From: Glandiceps talaboti
Lineage: Eukaryota > Hemichordata > Enteropneusta > Spengelidae
Assembly (NCBI RefSeq): GCF_964340395.1
Contig: NC_135550.1
Span: forward strand, 20,294,676-20,358,675
Length of the DNA: 64,000 bases
Direction of reading: 5' to 3'
In this document: positions 37,239 through 48,841 of the stretch, in pieces
How positions within the stretch are numbered: the stretch's first letter is position 1
Layout: every line of letters begins with the position of its first letter
Program-made: the position numbers and the translations under genes
The notes under the pieces: model-generated
Told to the model about the DNA's origin: nothing
Database searches by the model: none
The model's input: only the letters and a program-made list of their open reading frames with translations

Positions 37239-37620
37239 GGTTGTAAGAGTTCCTTCTCTCAGTACTATACACGGCCTAGTGACCGCTATCTAGCATCAGC
37301 AGTTCCAACAACGGTTGGGCTTTCATAGCTGAGTCCAAACACTCCTAGCTCCTGCATGCCATGTACACATTGACAACAATACACATACGTACACGGGACT
37401 GTTCCAGCGTCCGTCGCCCTCTTCTTCCGGAAATCTTCGACTGGTATGAACACAGCACAACTTCACGGCGACCGTTTAGTGTGTCGATTCGATTACTGGG
37501 CGAAGAGAGTTACACAGCGGATAAATACCAATTCATTTGAGTTCAGTCTTAAATTTACCTCTCCATGTAATAAACCGTAAAACGATAATACATTACTCAA
37601 CTTGTGTAGGAAGGAACTGA
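37239..37620 (-). promoter_or_regulatory. CCDC60 promoter region
   Basis: G+C- and CpG-richer than its surroundings (for example CGTCCGTCGCCCTCTTCTTC at about 37408 and GGCGACCGTTTAGTGTGTCG at about 37467), directly upstream of the CCDC60 start. No TATA box at a fixed distance. The transcription start is not resolvable. Confidence 0.5.
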
Positions 37621-38394
37621 TTTCACGCCGCGTTCAATGAGATCACGCTGTTCTATCTGAAAATGTGCCCCCACTGCAAAAAAATATATAAAAATCTTCA
37701 AACGTAATTTAAATGTCAGAATTCATGCTCTTTGTTTCTCTCTGGTACGATATTATTTTTATTAAAAGCGGACTATATAAATACAAATAAAACTTCACCT
37801 CTCAAAACTGTACATTTCACCGTTTTTGTTACTATGTCATTGGGGAAAGCAGATGTATGACAGAACAGCCACTTTGAATGAATTAGGTTACTAAGCTACT
37901 TCCATAAACAATTCATTCTGCAGTCTCAGTGTACTATACCGATTTTGTAACAACCTGGTGGCTACTGGTGTTAGTTATTGAAATTGATATATTAGTCAAA
38001 TATTACACAATTTACGGAAGAAAAGTTAAAATGGACATGATCATTTTGGTGACCAATTTCAAAATACATGTACTTGTTTAGGGAGTCGGAGGGAATCACT
38101 ATCATGTCAGAGCCGCTGTATATGCTCGGCTCGGTATACTCCTTGAACTATAGGTCATCGACATTGGTATGAGCTAGCTAGAATTCAATCGTGTGGGGAT
38201 TTTTGCTTTGCTTTTTTTTAACCATTCCCTTACCACGAACGAATGGCAAGAGAAAAAATCCCTATATGTTAAGACTGGATTCTTGCCTACATTGGCAATT
38301 ACATTTGAGATGTTCATGATGTTGGTAGACATGTAAAAGTCTTTTATACAGGACTTGTATATATTAAAAAGGCGAAACTACTCATGCAATACTC

Positions 38395-38450
38395 CATACA
38401 TCATCGTAAACAACAGTCTCTTTTACAGCACCATCCAAGAAAACACCGCA
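38395..38450. repeat. Dispersed 45-bp repeat, copy 1
   Basis: CATCGTAAACAACAGTCTCT followed by TTTACAGCACCATCCAAGA. It is about 80-85% alike to 39902-39955. No coding meaning seen. Confidence 0.6.
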
Positions 38451-39020
38451 CCGCCAACAGGTTCGTTGCTTCAACAGAAATACACGTATGTTCTCTGGCT
38501 TGCTAGAATGTACTCCACAGTGTCAAATTATTTTTCACCAAATTTCAGAACGTTGTCGGATATTTTATATAAAAATGCATCGAATCTGAACTTGTCATAT
38601 ATATCATATATGCCTACAATTCTTACAGCAGAATATTTTCTTCGAGTAAAACAAAACATATTGTGATCTTTCGTATATAATATCTTGTCAGACACCCAGT
38701 GCTACGATAAGTAGGTTAGATGCAATTAATTATGCTCAAGAGACTGGTTAAATTTATAGCCTTTCATGGTGATTGGCAGAGTTACTTCGATTAATTGTGT
38801 ACAGTTGATTGGCTGATTGGTCAGTTAGTTGATTGGTTGAGTGAGTGGGTGGATAATCCGTACCACATTGCGTCTTGGCAGTATATTAAGAGTGGCTGAA
38901 AATGAAGAATGAAAAATTAAAATTCACAATACACATGTAATGTAATATGATCATTTTTTGGTGTAGAAAATCAACTACATGTATTGGTACATAAGAAATC
39001 TAATGAAATGCGCAATGAAC

Positions 39021-39204
39021 GAGTGAGTGAGTGAGTGAGTGAGTGAGTGAGTGAGTGCGTGAGTGAGTGAGTGAGTGAGTGAGTGAGTGAGTGAGTGAGT
39101 GAGTGAGTGAGTGAGTGAGTGAGTGAGTGAGTGAGTGAGTGAGTGAGTGAGTGAGTGAGTGAGTGAGTGAGTGAGTGAGTGAGTGAGTGAGTTGCTGCTG
39201 CTGC

Positions 39205-39239
<35 letters not shown>
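39021..39239. repeat. (GTGA)n then (TGC)n(TTG)n microsatellite
   Basis: About 42 GTGA units with one GTGC variant, abutting a CTG then TTG triplet run. Open frames reading (LTHS)n here are artefacts of the repeat. Confidence 0.97.
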
Positions 39240-39901
39240 CTTTATTCCTCCTCAAAGAGAAGAGTTACAACTCACTTCACAAATATACAAAAAAAACAAA
39301 ATAATAAATAAATAAGTATAGAGTGCATGACTTCATTTGTCAGTTAAACGATAAACTTAAGGATTTTATCTTGAATATTTCCTATTTGTATATATACGAT
39401 AAGACAAACTGAATTCCAATCATAGTTTTGATCGATGATTTCTTGCCTTGTCTGAGAGCACATCGAATTATCGAATATGATATTAATCGAGATTGATATA
39501 TCGATAAATGTAGACAAAAAAATCGAATTATCTTCATTTTATACATATCTGATCTTATCAATTTACCTAGTGTTAGATAACAAAGTCATATTATAGGATA
39601 TCAAACAACTTTGTTGTACAAAAACGACAAATCCTGTTATTATAGTGTTGTAATAATTTCTGCACACTATAGAACATTGACTATAGTGGTCTAAAAAAGC
39701 ATAAAACAACAACAATTTTGCTTTCAGTTTCAATGTCAAGAGTGATCTTCTGAACCTGAAAATACTCTTACGGAAAGCAAGCCATCAGCAAAGTTTGATA
39801 GACACAACAATTAAAACTATTGTTGTTGCGCTTCGCAGACACCGTAGCATTGGTCACGTGGATATAATCAGCCTGTCAAGATAATTGGTTCAGAGTATAA
39901 A

Positions 39902-39955
39902 ACACATCGTCGTAAACCACAGCCTCTTTTACGGCACCGTCCAAGACGCATCGTT
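39902..39955. repeat. Dispersed 45-bp repeat, copy 2
   Basis: CGTCGTAAACCACAGCCTCT then TTTACGGCACCGTCCAAGA, same strand as copy 1 and about 1.5 kb away. Flanks are unrelated. Confidence 0.6.
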
Positions 39956-40450
39956 ATTTCGCAGTGTCGCGGAAGAAACAATAGCTATGGTTTGCGATAA
40001 TTTGTAAACACTATTACTAAATATAGTTGAATGGGCTGTCACTTGAGCAAAATATGTTATCGGATGTGCCGCCCTTCTGCAAGTGTAATTACATCAACAA
40101 CCACCCATTAATAATAGTTTAGGGACCGGACAGAATTTACGGCAGAGGGGGGGCCTGGGGAGAAATTGGGGGGGCCATGAAAAAAATGGGAGGCTTGAAG
40201 GGGGGGCCATGAAAATTCTCATGGTTTGAAAGGGGGGGCCGCGAAATATTTTGTCATTGAAAAAAATTAATATGTTAGAAAATTTAGCATTGCATGAGAT
40301 AGCACTTGATATCGCCTTTAATATTGAATGTCTACACTTTCATTTATGTATTAAAATGGAAGTGTGTACGTTTGTATTTAGTGAAGCATAAAAACACTAC
40401 TCAAGATTAATTTGATACACCCTTAATTACTCTTATATACTCCAAGTTGT

Positions 40451-40545
40451 TCACACACACACACACACACACACACATATGTATGTATGTATACATACAT
40501 ACATACATACATACATACATACATACATACATACATACATACATT
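40451..40545. repeat. (CA)n(TACA)n microsatellite
   Basis: CA run followed by GTAT and TACA tetramers, inside the TTA-flanked element. Confidence 0.95.
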
Positions 40546-40609
40546 TTAGCACTGTGGAAACAGGTTCAGTGTGTAATTACCATCAAGGATACATTACAGG
40601 TCCTAATAT

Positions 40610-41640
40610 ATATATATAATATAATCTTCTTTATTCCCAGAAATATATATACATATACATATATAACAATTCTACAATATATGAAGTATTCAACTTGGGA
40701 AAGGGAGACGAAAAATAGTTGTCTTTGCAACTAGTCGAGTCCGTCCCCTTTTACAATCTTAGGGATTAGGAATTACTAATTACTGGGGCTGCTGGTCAAA
40801 TTGAGTATATTGCAATATTGATAGAATAGAAGAAAAAAAAATCATAAAGGATTTACAAAATACATTGTATAAATATAGGTGGACAACAACAACAACAACA
40901 ACAACAACAACCACCAAACAAGCAAATACACGAAAAGAAACAACAAATGACCTACTTAAATATACAGACAAACGGTAATCAATCTCTATGAATATGAAGT
41001 ATAACTAGTTTACAATGATTGGAGATAGTTTTTGAACTCTGTTTGAAAATGACTTCTGCTATTTATGTTGCGAATGTTGTAAGGGATGCTATTCCATAGT
41101 TTAGCACCTGCATACTTGACAGTGAACTGACCAGTCCTATGGTTTGCTTTTGGGATAGTAAGGTCGTTTCTGGAGCTCTGTCGTGTTGTGAAGGAGTGTT
41201 TAATGGGAGTGAAAAAATCCTGAAAGGTATCCGGTAATCTGAGGTGCAAAACGTCATGAACGAGAACGGCAAGCTGTAATTTGTGCTGTTTGAAAATGTC
41301 AAGAATATTCAACCTTTTAAATAATGGCTCCGAGTGAGCACACCAATGACTATCTGTTATGGTGCGCAATATTCTTTTTTGAATTAAAAATATTTCATTC
41401 AGGTATGTCGGACACGTGTTACCCCACACTTCGAGACAGTAGGTGATATGGGGCAGAACAAAAGCATTATACATCAGTACAAGTACATATTCTGGAACCG
41501 TAATATATGGTAATATACTAGCATAGGACCTGTAATTTATGTGTTTAAAAAGTGACCTTTTGGTGAAAAATGTAAATACAAAAACGTCTGGCCAGATTAA
41601 TTTAGATAGGTGTTTTATTTCTTTCCTTGACACTATTCTT
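40610..41640 (-). mobile_element. 5'-truncated non-LTR retrotransposon (LINE)
   Basis: A minus-strand frame (stop at 41010) of about 200 residues matches the region after the reverse transcriptase catalytic domain: LMYNAFVLPHITYCLEVWGN, LIQKRILRTITD, then TGQFTVKYAGAKLWNSIP near the C-terminus. Together these are typical of Jockey/CR1/Nimb-type elements. Downstream (plus coordinates falling to about 40610) is a 3' UTR with GGGGACGGACTCGACTAGTT and a terminal GGGAATAAAGAAG. The catalytic domain and the N-terminus are missing. The frame is still open, so the insertion is fairly young. Nested in the TTA-flanked element. Confidence 0.82.
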
Positions 41641-41824
41641 GAGTTTCACTCTCAGACTCACTAGAGTCTGAAGATATGAGGCAAGACTTGTCTTTCTTTC
41701 TATCTAAAACCAGTGAAATTAAACTATTTCCCTCCTCAGCATCATCAAATGCATCTATCTGTACTAAATATTGTAAAGCATTTAGATGTCTGCGTGGTGT
41801 TAAGTGTTTTTTCATCAGTGACAT
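41633..41824 (-). CDS. Unrecognised acidic-tailed ORF in the TIR element
   Basis: 63 residues from ATG: MSLMKKHLTPRRHLNALQYL at the start, and an acidic, serine-rich end (SSDSSESESETQE). Composition looks more protein-like than its neighbours and it abuts the LINE insertion. It could be the remnant of a protein of the host DNA transposon, a captured host exon, or chance. No homologue recognised. Confidence 0.3.
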   Translation of the reverse strand: MSLMKKHLTPRRHLNALQYLVQIDAFDDAEEGNSLISLVLDRKKDKSCLISSDSSESESETQE

Positions 41825-42570
41825 GAAGTCACAAATGTCTTACATTTACAGGTGTATTGGTAATGCATTTGGTGTAGGAAAGTGAAAGCTGCATAAAATC
41901 CTTAGTTTGCTAGCACTTCATGACATCACAAATGTCTGACATTAGATAGTTATTGTGTTATGAGTATAAATAGATATTTGAATACACTATGTAGGTGATG
42001 TGATGTTCTTAGATACTCCCCACAAATGTCCCCACTACAGTTTTTCACAAATCACGCATGTGAATGTGTGTTTAACTCTGTGTCTGTGTTTCTGTGTATG
42101 TATCAGTGAATGACAGTTAAAACCACCACATCAAATGCCTTGGTATTAAGTGATGACTACTTATGGTGTCTAGTTGGGAAATACACAAGATTATACCACA
42201 TGTGTATGATTACATGTATGGTCAAAATGTTTTATTTTGTTTTGTTTTCTAAAAAACTTCCTCTACAACTACTAAGTTGTTTGGGCTGAAATAGTAACAT
42301 AATAGTAGTACCAAAAGAAATATTACAGTTGTGCTACAGTAACAAAAAAAATTGTACTCTTTTTAGTTATTGTAGGGGGCAGGATATTGTGCACTTTTTT
42401 CTTTTCTTTTTTTTTTTTTTGGGGGGGGGGGCCATGAAATTTTTATACTTTTGAAAGGGGGGGCTGTGAAATTTTGGTCACAGTGGATGGGGGGGCCAGG
42501 AAAAAAAACAAGTCAGAGATAATTTCTCCCCAGGCCCCCCCCCCTGCCGTAAATTCTGTCCGGTCCCTTA

Positions 42571-45500
42571 GTATGTGTCTGTGTTAGCTAACTTATGGTT
42601 GACTTGCACGTTACAAACGTAACACAAATTTGAATAATTGTCAACATATTGTGAGAAATCATACAAATTATACCTATTATCATACAGTAACTGGGGTGAT
42701 TGTTTCAAATATTAAAGAAACACTTTTTGTGACATTTGTCTCCGTCTCGTACTCAGTTGTATATCTTTGTTGTGGCTAACAATCAAGTCAATAGTCAATA
42801 TAAATAAGGCCAATCATAGAAATTACATATAAGTATCTACTTACGTTGATAGTACGCATACAGACATGCACTTATTCAGACAATCTTGCAAATTGCTAAT
42901 CTGAGCGCATATACGAGAGTGGCTGTAAAAAGGTGTAAGAAATTCACCACGTATGATTTATAAAACTTATGAATCTGTTTGGTCACGTGAAAATGTTAGT
43001 GATAGACGACAAACAAAGTTGAACAATTTATTGGGCACATGGGAACAGGTTGAACGTGATGTCATAGACGGAATGGGTAGACATTGGGAAATGTCACAGA
43101 ATGTTAGATACTGGAAAACGTCACAGAATGATTTGTCATAGACGGAGAATGTATAGATATTGGGAAAAATGAAAATTGCAAAATTTGTACAGTTCTGATG
43201 ATTGACTGTGGCCCTCAACGATCGACTTTTTTGATCACACACAAGACCGATTGATTATATTGCACTTCGTTTGCCTAACATTACTGAGCCAAAATTATAG
43301 CATAGCGGACCATATGTTGCTATATTCAATAAAAAACACTTTTGCATCTGCATGACTGTTTTAAGTAATGGCTATAATGACGAAGTTCATGTTTTCATCG
43401 GTTAATTACATATTTATTCTTTGCAAAGTATAAATTCTTGTTTATATATATAAATTTAATGTTTTTATTCATGGTGAAATTCAATTCAATCTGGTTAAAT
43501 ACAATTTTTGTATTCTTTAAAAATCATTTAAAAATAATAATCAAAATTTATACTTTTGGTCCATATTGGTCCATTGTTACACATTTCCTTTCATAAAGCT
43601 ACAATGTTTTTCTGGTGTCAGATTGCTTAAACAAAGCATTTACAAAATGTAATGTAAATGTAAATTCTGTATATTCCTATATTTTTTTATCGATTTATTA
43701 AACATCTATTCATCGAAATCTCAAATGTATATGTTACTCCTCTGTGGTCGTCTTATCGAGATTATTCGTAAAAATCGAGTGATGTGTTAGCGATTGTCAA
43801 TTTTATGTTCGAATTTTTGAGAATGAAGATGACGACTAAATGTCTCTCTCCATTGTCTATGATCTAATGTGTTGGGTGACCAATATATTAATAGTGTAAA
43901 CGTGTTCATAATCCGCAAAAATTAAGACGCAAAATAAATTGTCACTGGCAGTTTATAACTGTAGACCACATGCAACGTGAGCTTCACAGTGTTGGGGCAC
44001 CCTCACACACATGAGAAGGCCGATGAGGGCACAGCGACGATGGTGTACCGTACAACAACTGAAAGGGGAAAGAAACAGAACCCATGGTTTAAATATAAGA
44101 TGTCATTCCTTATTTAAGTCAAGAAACAGGATGAACATTCAGCAAACTGTTAAGACAACAACACAAATGTAATGGTTTCATTCCACCAAAAATCTTCAAA
44201 TCCTAGACGACATGCTCACTGCCGCCCTGTTGTTGATATTGTTATGAATATACCACCGAGCAAACATAGTTAGCAAAACACTCTCTGTCGCAGTCACCTT
44301 TTTTTACAACTTTTATTTTCTCTCCGTCAGAACTTGTTTTAAAAAATATGGAAGGGGTGTTGGTCAAAACGTAACGTATCAAATGATTTACGATAGTTTC
44401 AAAATATCGGCATATAAAACTAGGTTTTTATTTTTCTAAGATGCAAACCCTTCCATGCAAACATAATCCATACGCTTTACACAGTCACTTCATGTAAGGT
44501 TGTGTTGGTGCATTTGGTGTAAGAGAATACAAAGACACATAATTGATACATGGATTACCAAACCACTGTATAAAACCGTTCTATTTTTCTATTGTGATGG
44601 CAGTTACTTGTTGACGAACATTTGAGATATACATTGCATTGTGTGGTGTGTACTTTGATGGAGAATTTAACAAGTACTGTAGTGTCACCATGCAGAGTCA
44701 TGGCGTTACAATGCTCAATACCGCCCTCATACGGTGTTAGACGTAAATGTTGTATGATAAACGAATATCTAGATCATTCCACGTATATCAAATAGCTGAA
44801 TAGAGAGTGTCATTAGGATGGGAACATGTTTACATCGGTTCACTTCGGTTTTTAACTAAAAGATTGGTATATTTCCAAAAGACAATTACCAGAAATGTAT
44901 ATCAAATATTGAGATGTGTTATGTTTGAAGACGTAGAAAACATTACAAATGTCCTAGATTTCTACAGATTGACCTTGTAGATGATCTTCGTAGTTTGTAA
45001 TTTCCGATCTATTTTCCACAATTATAGTTCAACGACCTTTTAAAGAGTACATTAAACAATGTTCACTTTATGCTATTTGAAACAAAATGCTAATTTACTT
45101 CTATGTGTACCGTAAGTTGGCGTAACCTGGAACGTCGTGTTTCTAATGATTATACCCAATCATTGTCAAATACATATATAAACGTTTTACTGATATAAGA
45201 AAACTCGCTAAGAAAAGCGATCTTTTCAAAAGTTTAGATTGACATTCGTCGTTGTGGGCGCTCCACACTGTTGTCCACCACTCCACTCAGAACGTGGCGA
45301 TTTAATCTATTTCATTCTTGCACCCTGTAGTTCAGTGGGATACGCATGAAAATAGTGATAAATTATCCCAGATTGTGCTGTCAGGTCAAGGCAAGCTGTA
45401 ACTGTAATACCCTTTCTCGTTTTCTCGTATATTTGGTTTATAATTTAATTTGTTAGATGTAATTTGACATAACATATTGAAATCCTCCTATCAATAAATT

Positions 45501-46854
45501 TACAATTGAGTGCACAAATAGAGTTTAAATTATTTGATAATTCAACATATTTTCTCTTTGTTTATTTTTGTAAATGATTTGTACACCTCCTAGAGAAGCT
45601 TGTATTTTATCTAAAATGGTTTATTGTAAACATATATCTCCTTGAATGTATATAGTGTAGAATAATCTGATGTGGAGTCTGACCCGCATACACATGTGGT
45701 GACAGTGTGCAAGTCCATTTTTAATTCATAGAGTAACTAGGAAAATAACTCGTGTTTCGTTCGGGGTATACCATAGATACAATGCTTGTTAGGTAAACAT
45801 TGCAGTTTCTCAACCAGGGATTATTACTTATCTGTTATAGAATCGAAGGTTAAGTTGCTACAATGATCTTATACTGGCAAATTGTCAAAACTCTCATTCA
45901 TATATCTAAAGTTAATCGGTATACAAGAACACTTTGATCATAACATTTGGAGTTTTCTCCATTCTTACAAGTACTCTCATCCCAAACATATGTACGTTCA
46001 AACTGTCATTTTTGCCAAAGTTATTGTGATGTAAGAATTGAGTAAGAAGTTAGTAATGACTAATGTGCATGATATGAGTTTAAAATAGGTTATACGTGTA
46101 CACTGGTACAATCTATGAAATGTCAAATAAGACTGTAGGAATTGTGGTCGCCATGTTCTGCTGATGATCATGATATACATATACATATACATGTATGTTA
46201 CTGAACTAACGAACGAACCCTACAAAGAGAAATATATTAGGAACCGGTTCAGTATTTAGGTGGGGACAGGCTAATACTTCCATTACCCGTGTGTGAATAT
46301 TGATTCTGTTACATCATTGAGTCCATGAAATCACATGTTTGTTCATGAAATTTTTTTATTGGCACTATTCGGAGAACAGCTATCACAAAAGGCACTTTGT
46401 ACATAACAACTATCTTACATGTAATGGCCAACAGTATAGTTCAGAATGAGGTGGCTATCCAAAATAGGTCTACAACTACAACAACAGATGACCATGGACT
46501 CTGAATCTTGGGAGGGGGGGGGGATGACTGATTCTATGAGTATGAGTAAAAAATTCATTATTAGTAACTCTATTTGTATTTGTCCGCATATCTGGATTTT
46601 TACTCGGAACATCTCGGACAGATTCGGCATTGTTCGTGAAAATGATGTACCTGCGGATACCAGGACTTACTAACTAAGTGAAAAGCTACATGACCGAGAT
46701 CTGTATATGATCTGACCCACTCAGAGTTAGTTCGACCATAGAAAATGGGCTCGACATTAGGGCGAATTTTCAAATGTCAACCATTCAGGTTGAGCAACTA
46801 AGGCAGCGTTCAGTAATTACAGGGGGGGTGTCATCTTGTACAAATCAGTTCATC
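42571..46854. other. Gene-poor intergenic region
   Basis: About 4.3 kb without a supportable gene. A small two-copy repeat at 43060-43170 (GTCATAGACGGA and AGA(C/T)ATTGGGAAA) is visible. Otherwise AT-rich unique-looking sequence. Confidence 0.5.
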
Positions 46855-46879
46855 GGTTAGGGTTAGGGTTAGGGTTAGG
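46855..46879. repeat. Interstitial telomere-like repeat
   Basis: Four consecutive TTAGGG units, GGTTAGGGTTAGGGTTAGGG and on, 25 bp in all, isolated in intergenic sequence. Confidence 0.9.
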
Positions 46880-47084
46880 CAAAGTACTGTCAATAAAATC
46901 GCTACTGACAACATGTGTTAGCACTACGATTCGATGGGGGGTAACATTCTGCGCAACTGATCGGGCATATGACTCCCAGCCCCCTTCAAGTAATTACTGA
47001 AGGCTCCCTAAACACATCATCACATTTATCAAGGGGTTGTTTATTACTCAGACCATTATTTCTGTAGTGGTCTGAGTTTATTAC

Positions 47085-47450
47085 AATAATAACGTCACCT
47101 TCACGTGAGGTTTTATTAAAGGATGTGATGGTTTGGATATACGTCATGGATTATTGGACAAAAAGTTAATAAAAATAGGCAAATCTAACCTGCTGTGTCA
47201 TTCATGTTGGCATTGGAAACGGTGTAATGTGAAGGTTAACCCCCTTTCTACCAGAGTGGGATATTTGTTTGCTCAAAAAGAAACACAAGTTGGGAGAAAC
47301 AGGATTAAGAATGAATCACTCTGTGATACACAGCACTGGGTCCAGTATATCATAATATTTGCTCGATTATTAGTTTCTAACCCCTACCCTACTCCACCCA
47401 CATCGAAAAAAAATATGACTAACTGTTGTTGAGAGGATTGCTTGTAGTAA
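47085..47450. repeat. Local segmental duplication, copy 1
   Basis: Shares ordered blocks with 48325-48640: ACGTCA(C/T)..., GAAAACGGTGTAATGTGAAG-type, GAATGAATCACTCT, AGTCCAGT and TTATTAGTTTCT(A/G)ACC. Diverged with indels. It is followed by a TATG microsatellite. Confidence 0.65.
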
Positions 47451-47451
47451 A

Positions 47452-47572
47452 GTGTATGTATGCATGTATGTATGTATGTATGTATGTATGTATGTATGTA
47501 TGTATGTATGTATGTATGTATGTATGTATGTATGTATGTATGTATGTATGTATGTATGTATGTATGTATGTA

Positions 47573-47621
<49 letters not shown>

Positions 47622-47726
47622 ATGTATGTATGTATGTATGTATGTATGTATGTATGTATGAATGTATGTATGTATGTATGTATGTATGTATGTATGTATG
47701 TATGTATGTATGTATGTATGTATGTA

Positions 47727-47758
<32 letters not shown>

Positions 47759-47762
47759 TGTG

Positions 47763-47806
<44 letters not shown>

Positions 47807-47851
47807 TACGTATGTGTGTGTGTGTATGTATGTATGTGTGTGTGTGTGTGT
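47452..47851. repeat. Long (TATG)n/(TG)n/(CGTG)n compound microsatellite
   Basis: About 400 bp of TATG tetramers with TG and TGCG sub-blocks. Long open frames on both strands (MYVC and HTYI repeats) are products of the repeat and not genes. Confidence 0.97.
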
Positions 47852-47982
47852 ACAAATGCTTGTACACGACATATACGTCTTCGTTCTGTTTTCTATATTC
47901 TTTCTAAACGGATAACACACAACCATGGAATATTTCGCTTGACTAAACTAGTTAATTGAATATATTAAAAGACCATATGTAA

Positions 47983-48108
47983 ACACATGTACTCGAATCA
48001 ATCTGTGTGATTTTTTTTTAAATGTATAGTAAATAATATTAATAATAACATATATTATATTTACTATACAATTTAACAAAATCATATAGATTGATTCGAG
48101 TGCCTGTG
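47983..48108. mobile_element. hAT-like MITE, copy 1, with 8-bp duplication
   Basis: Foldback element with ends CACATGTACTCGAATCAATC and (other strand) CACAGGCACTCGAATCAATC. The direct repeat ATATGTAA flanks it (47975-47982 and 48109-48116), an 8-bp duplication as for hAT transposons. AT-rich centre, non-coding. Same family as 62944-63034. Confidence 0.75.
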
Positions 48109-48324
48109 ATATGTAAGTTCTCATTGTACGATATAGAGGAAAACACACGTGTTGATCCCAAGATGTTAATTGTTGTGTGATTCATCATTGTGTTTAGCTA
48201 CCGGATTCGGCTGGTTGTATTCAAGGTCAAAGGACATTCTCCAGAGTCATTAATTAGCAGCAATTCATCCCTGACCTAGTGAACCTAGGCCTGTCACATG
48301 CATTGACGTGTTGTATAAAACATG

Positions 48325-48640
48325 TAAATGATGTCACCTACACGTGATGTTTACAACGAGTTATTAGGATATGGAAGTTTCGTTGTACGTCATACAGCCA
48401 AATAGTGTAAAGTAGACCCAACCTATGTCGTTTGTTAAGATATTGAAAACGGTGTAATGTGAAGGTTGAATGAATCACTCTAATGTTGATGGGTGACACA
48501 TATACTGAGTCCAGTGAGTGAATCCTACTTGTTTGGCTCTGTTATTAGTTTCTGACCTTTACCCGAACCCGCCCCCCCTCCCTCCAATCGAAAAGATAAT
48601 ACATGTAACTGTGATTGATATGGTTCATGGGAATACTGAG
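48325..48640. repeat. Local segmental duplication, copy 2
   Basis: Second copy, same orientation, about 1.2 kb from the first; includes ACGGTGTAATGTGAAGGTT and TGAATCACTCTAATG. It too is followed by a microsatellite, here (TG)n at 48761. Confidence 0.65.
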
Positions 48641-48757
48641 GTATAATAGTTCCTACGACATAAAATAAAGGTAAATTAACACAGAAATGATGGCACAGGA
48701 TTGGATATACTAAACGAATGCAAATATATATATATATATGCACACGTCATTGTACGA

Positions 48758-48760
<3 letters not shown>

Positions 48761-48808
<48 letters not shown>

Positions 48809-48841
48809 TGCGTGCGTGCGTGTGTGTGTTTGAGTGCGTGC
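48761..48841. repeat. (TG)n/(CG)n microsatellite
   Basis: TG run with GCGC and GTGC variants at the end. Confidence 0.95.

Larger units (their letters stand above)
40122..42567. mobile_element. TTA-flanked TIR element (PIF/Harbinger-like), composite
   Basis: Terminal inverted repeats GGGACCGGACAGAATTTACG begin at 40122, with the exact complement ending at 42567; TTA is duplicated at 40119-40121 and 42568-42570. A 3-bp TTA/TWA duplication and GGG-starting ends fit the PIF/Harbinger superfamily. Subterminal regions at both ends carry G-rich direct repeats of the form GGGGGGGCCATGAAA. The interior holds a microsatellite (40451-40545), a 5'-truncated LINE (40610-41640) and a minus frame (41633-41824) with an acidic serine-rich C-terminus. 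No transposase is recognised, so the element appears non-autonomous. Confidence 0.75.

Noticed and set aside
37022-37293. Plus-strand frames opposite CCDC60 exon 1
   Set aside because: Shadows of the conserved minus-strand exon.
38971-39255. 94-codon minus frame with LTHS repeats
   Set aside because: Product of the GTGA microsatellite.
41063-41302. 79-codon minus frame inside the LINE
   Set aside because: Out-of-frame shadow of the reverse transcriptase C-terminal frame.
47370-47959. Long open frames on both strands (MYVC and HTYI repeats, up to 180 codons)
   Set aside because: They are translations of the TATG/TG microsatellite; a tetramer repeat without stops is open in all frames.
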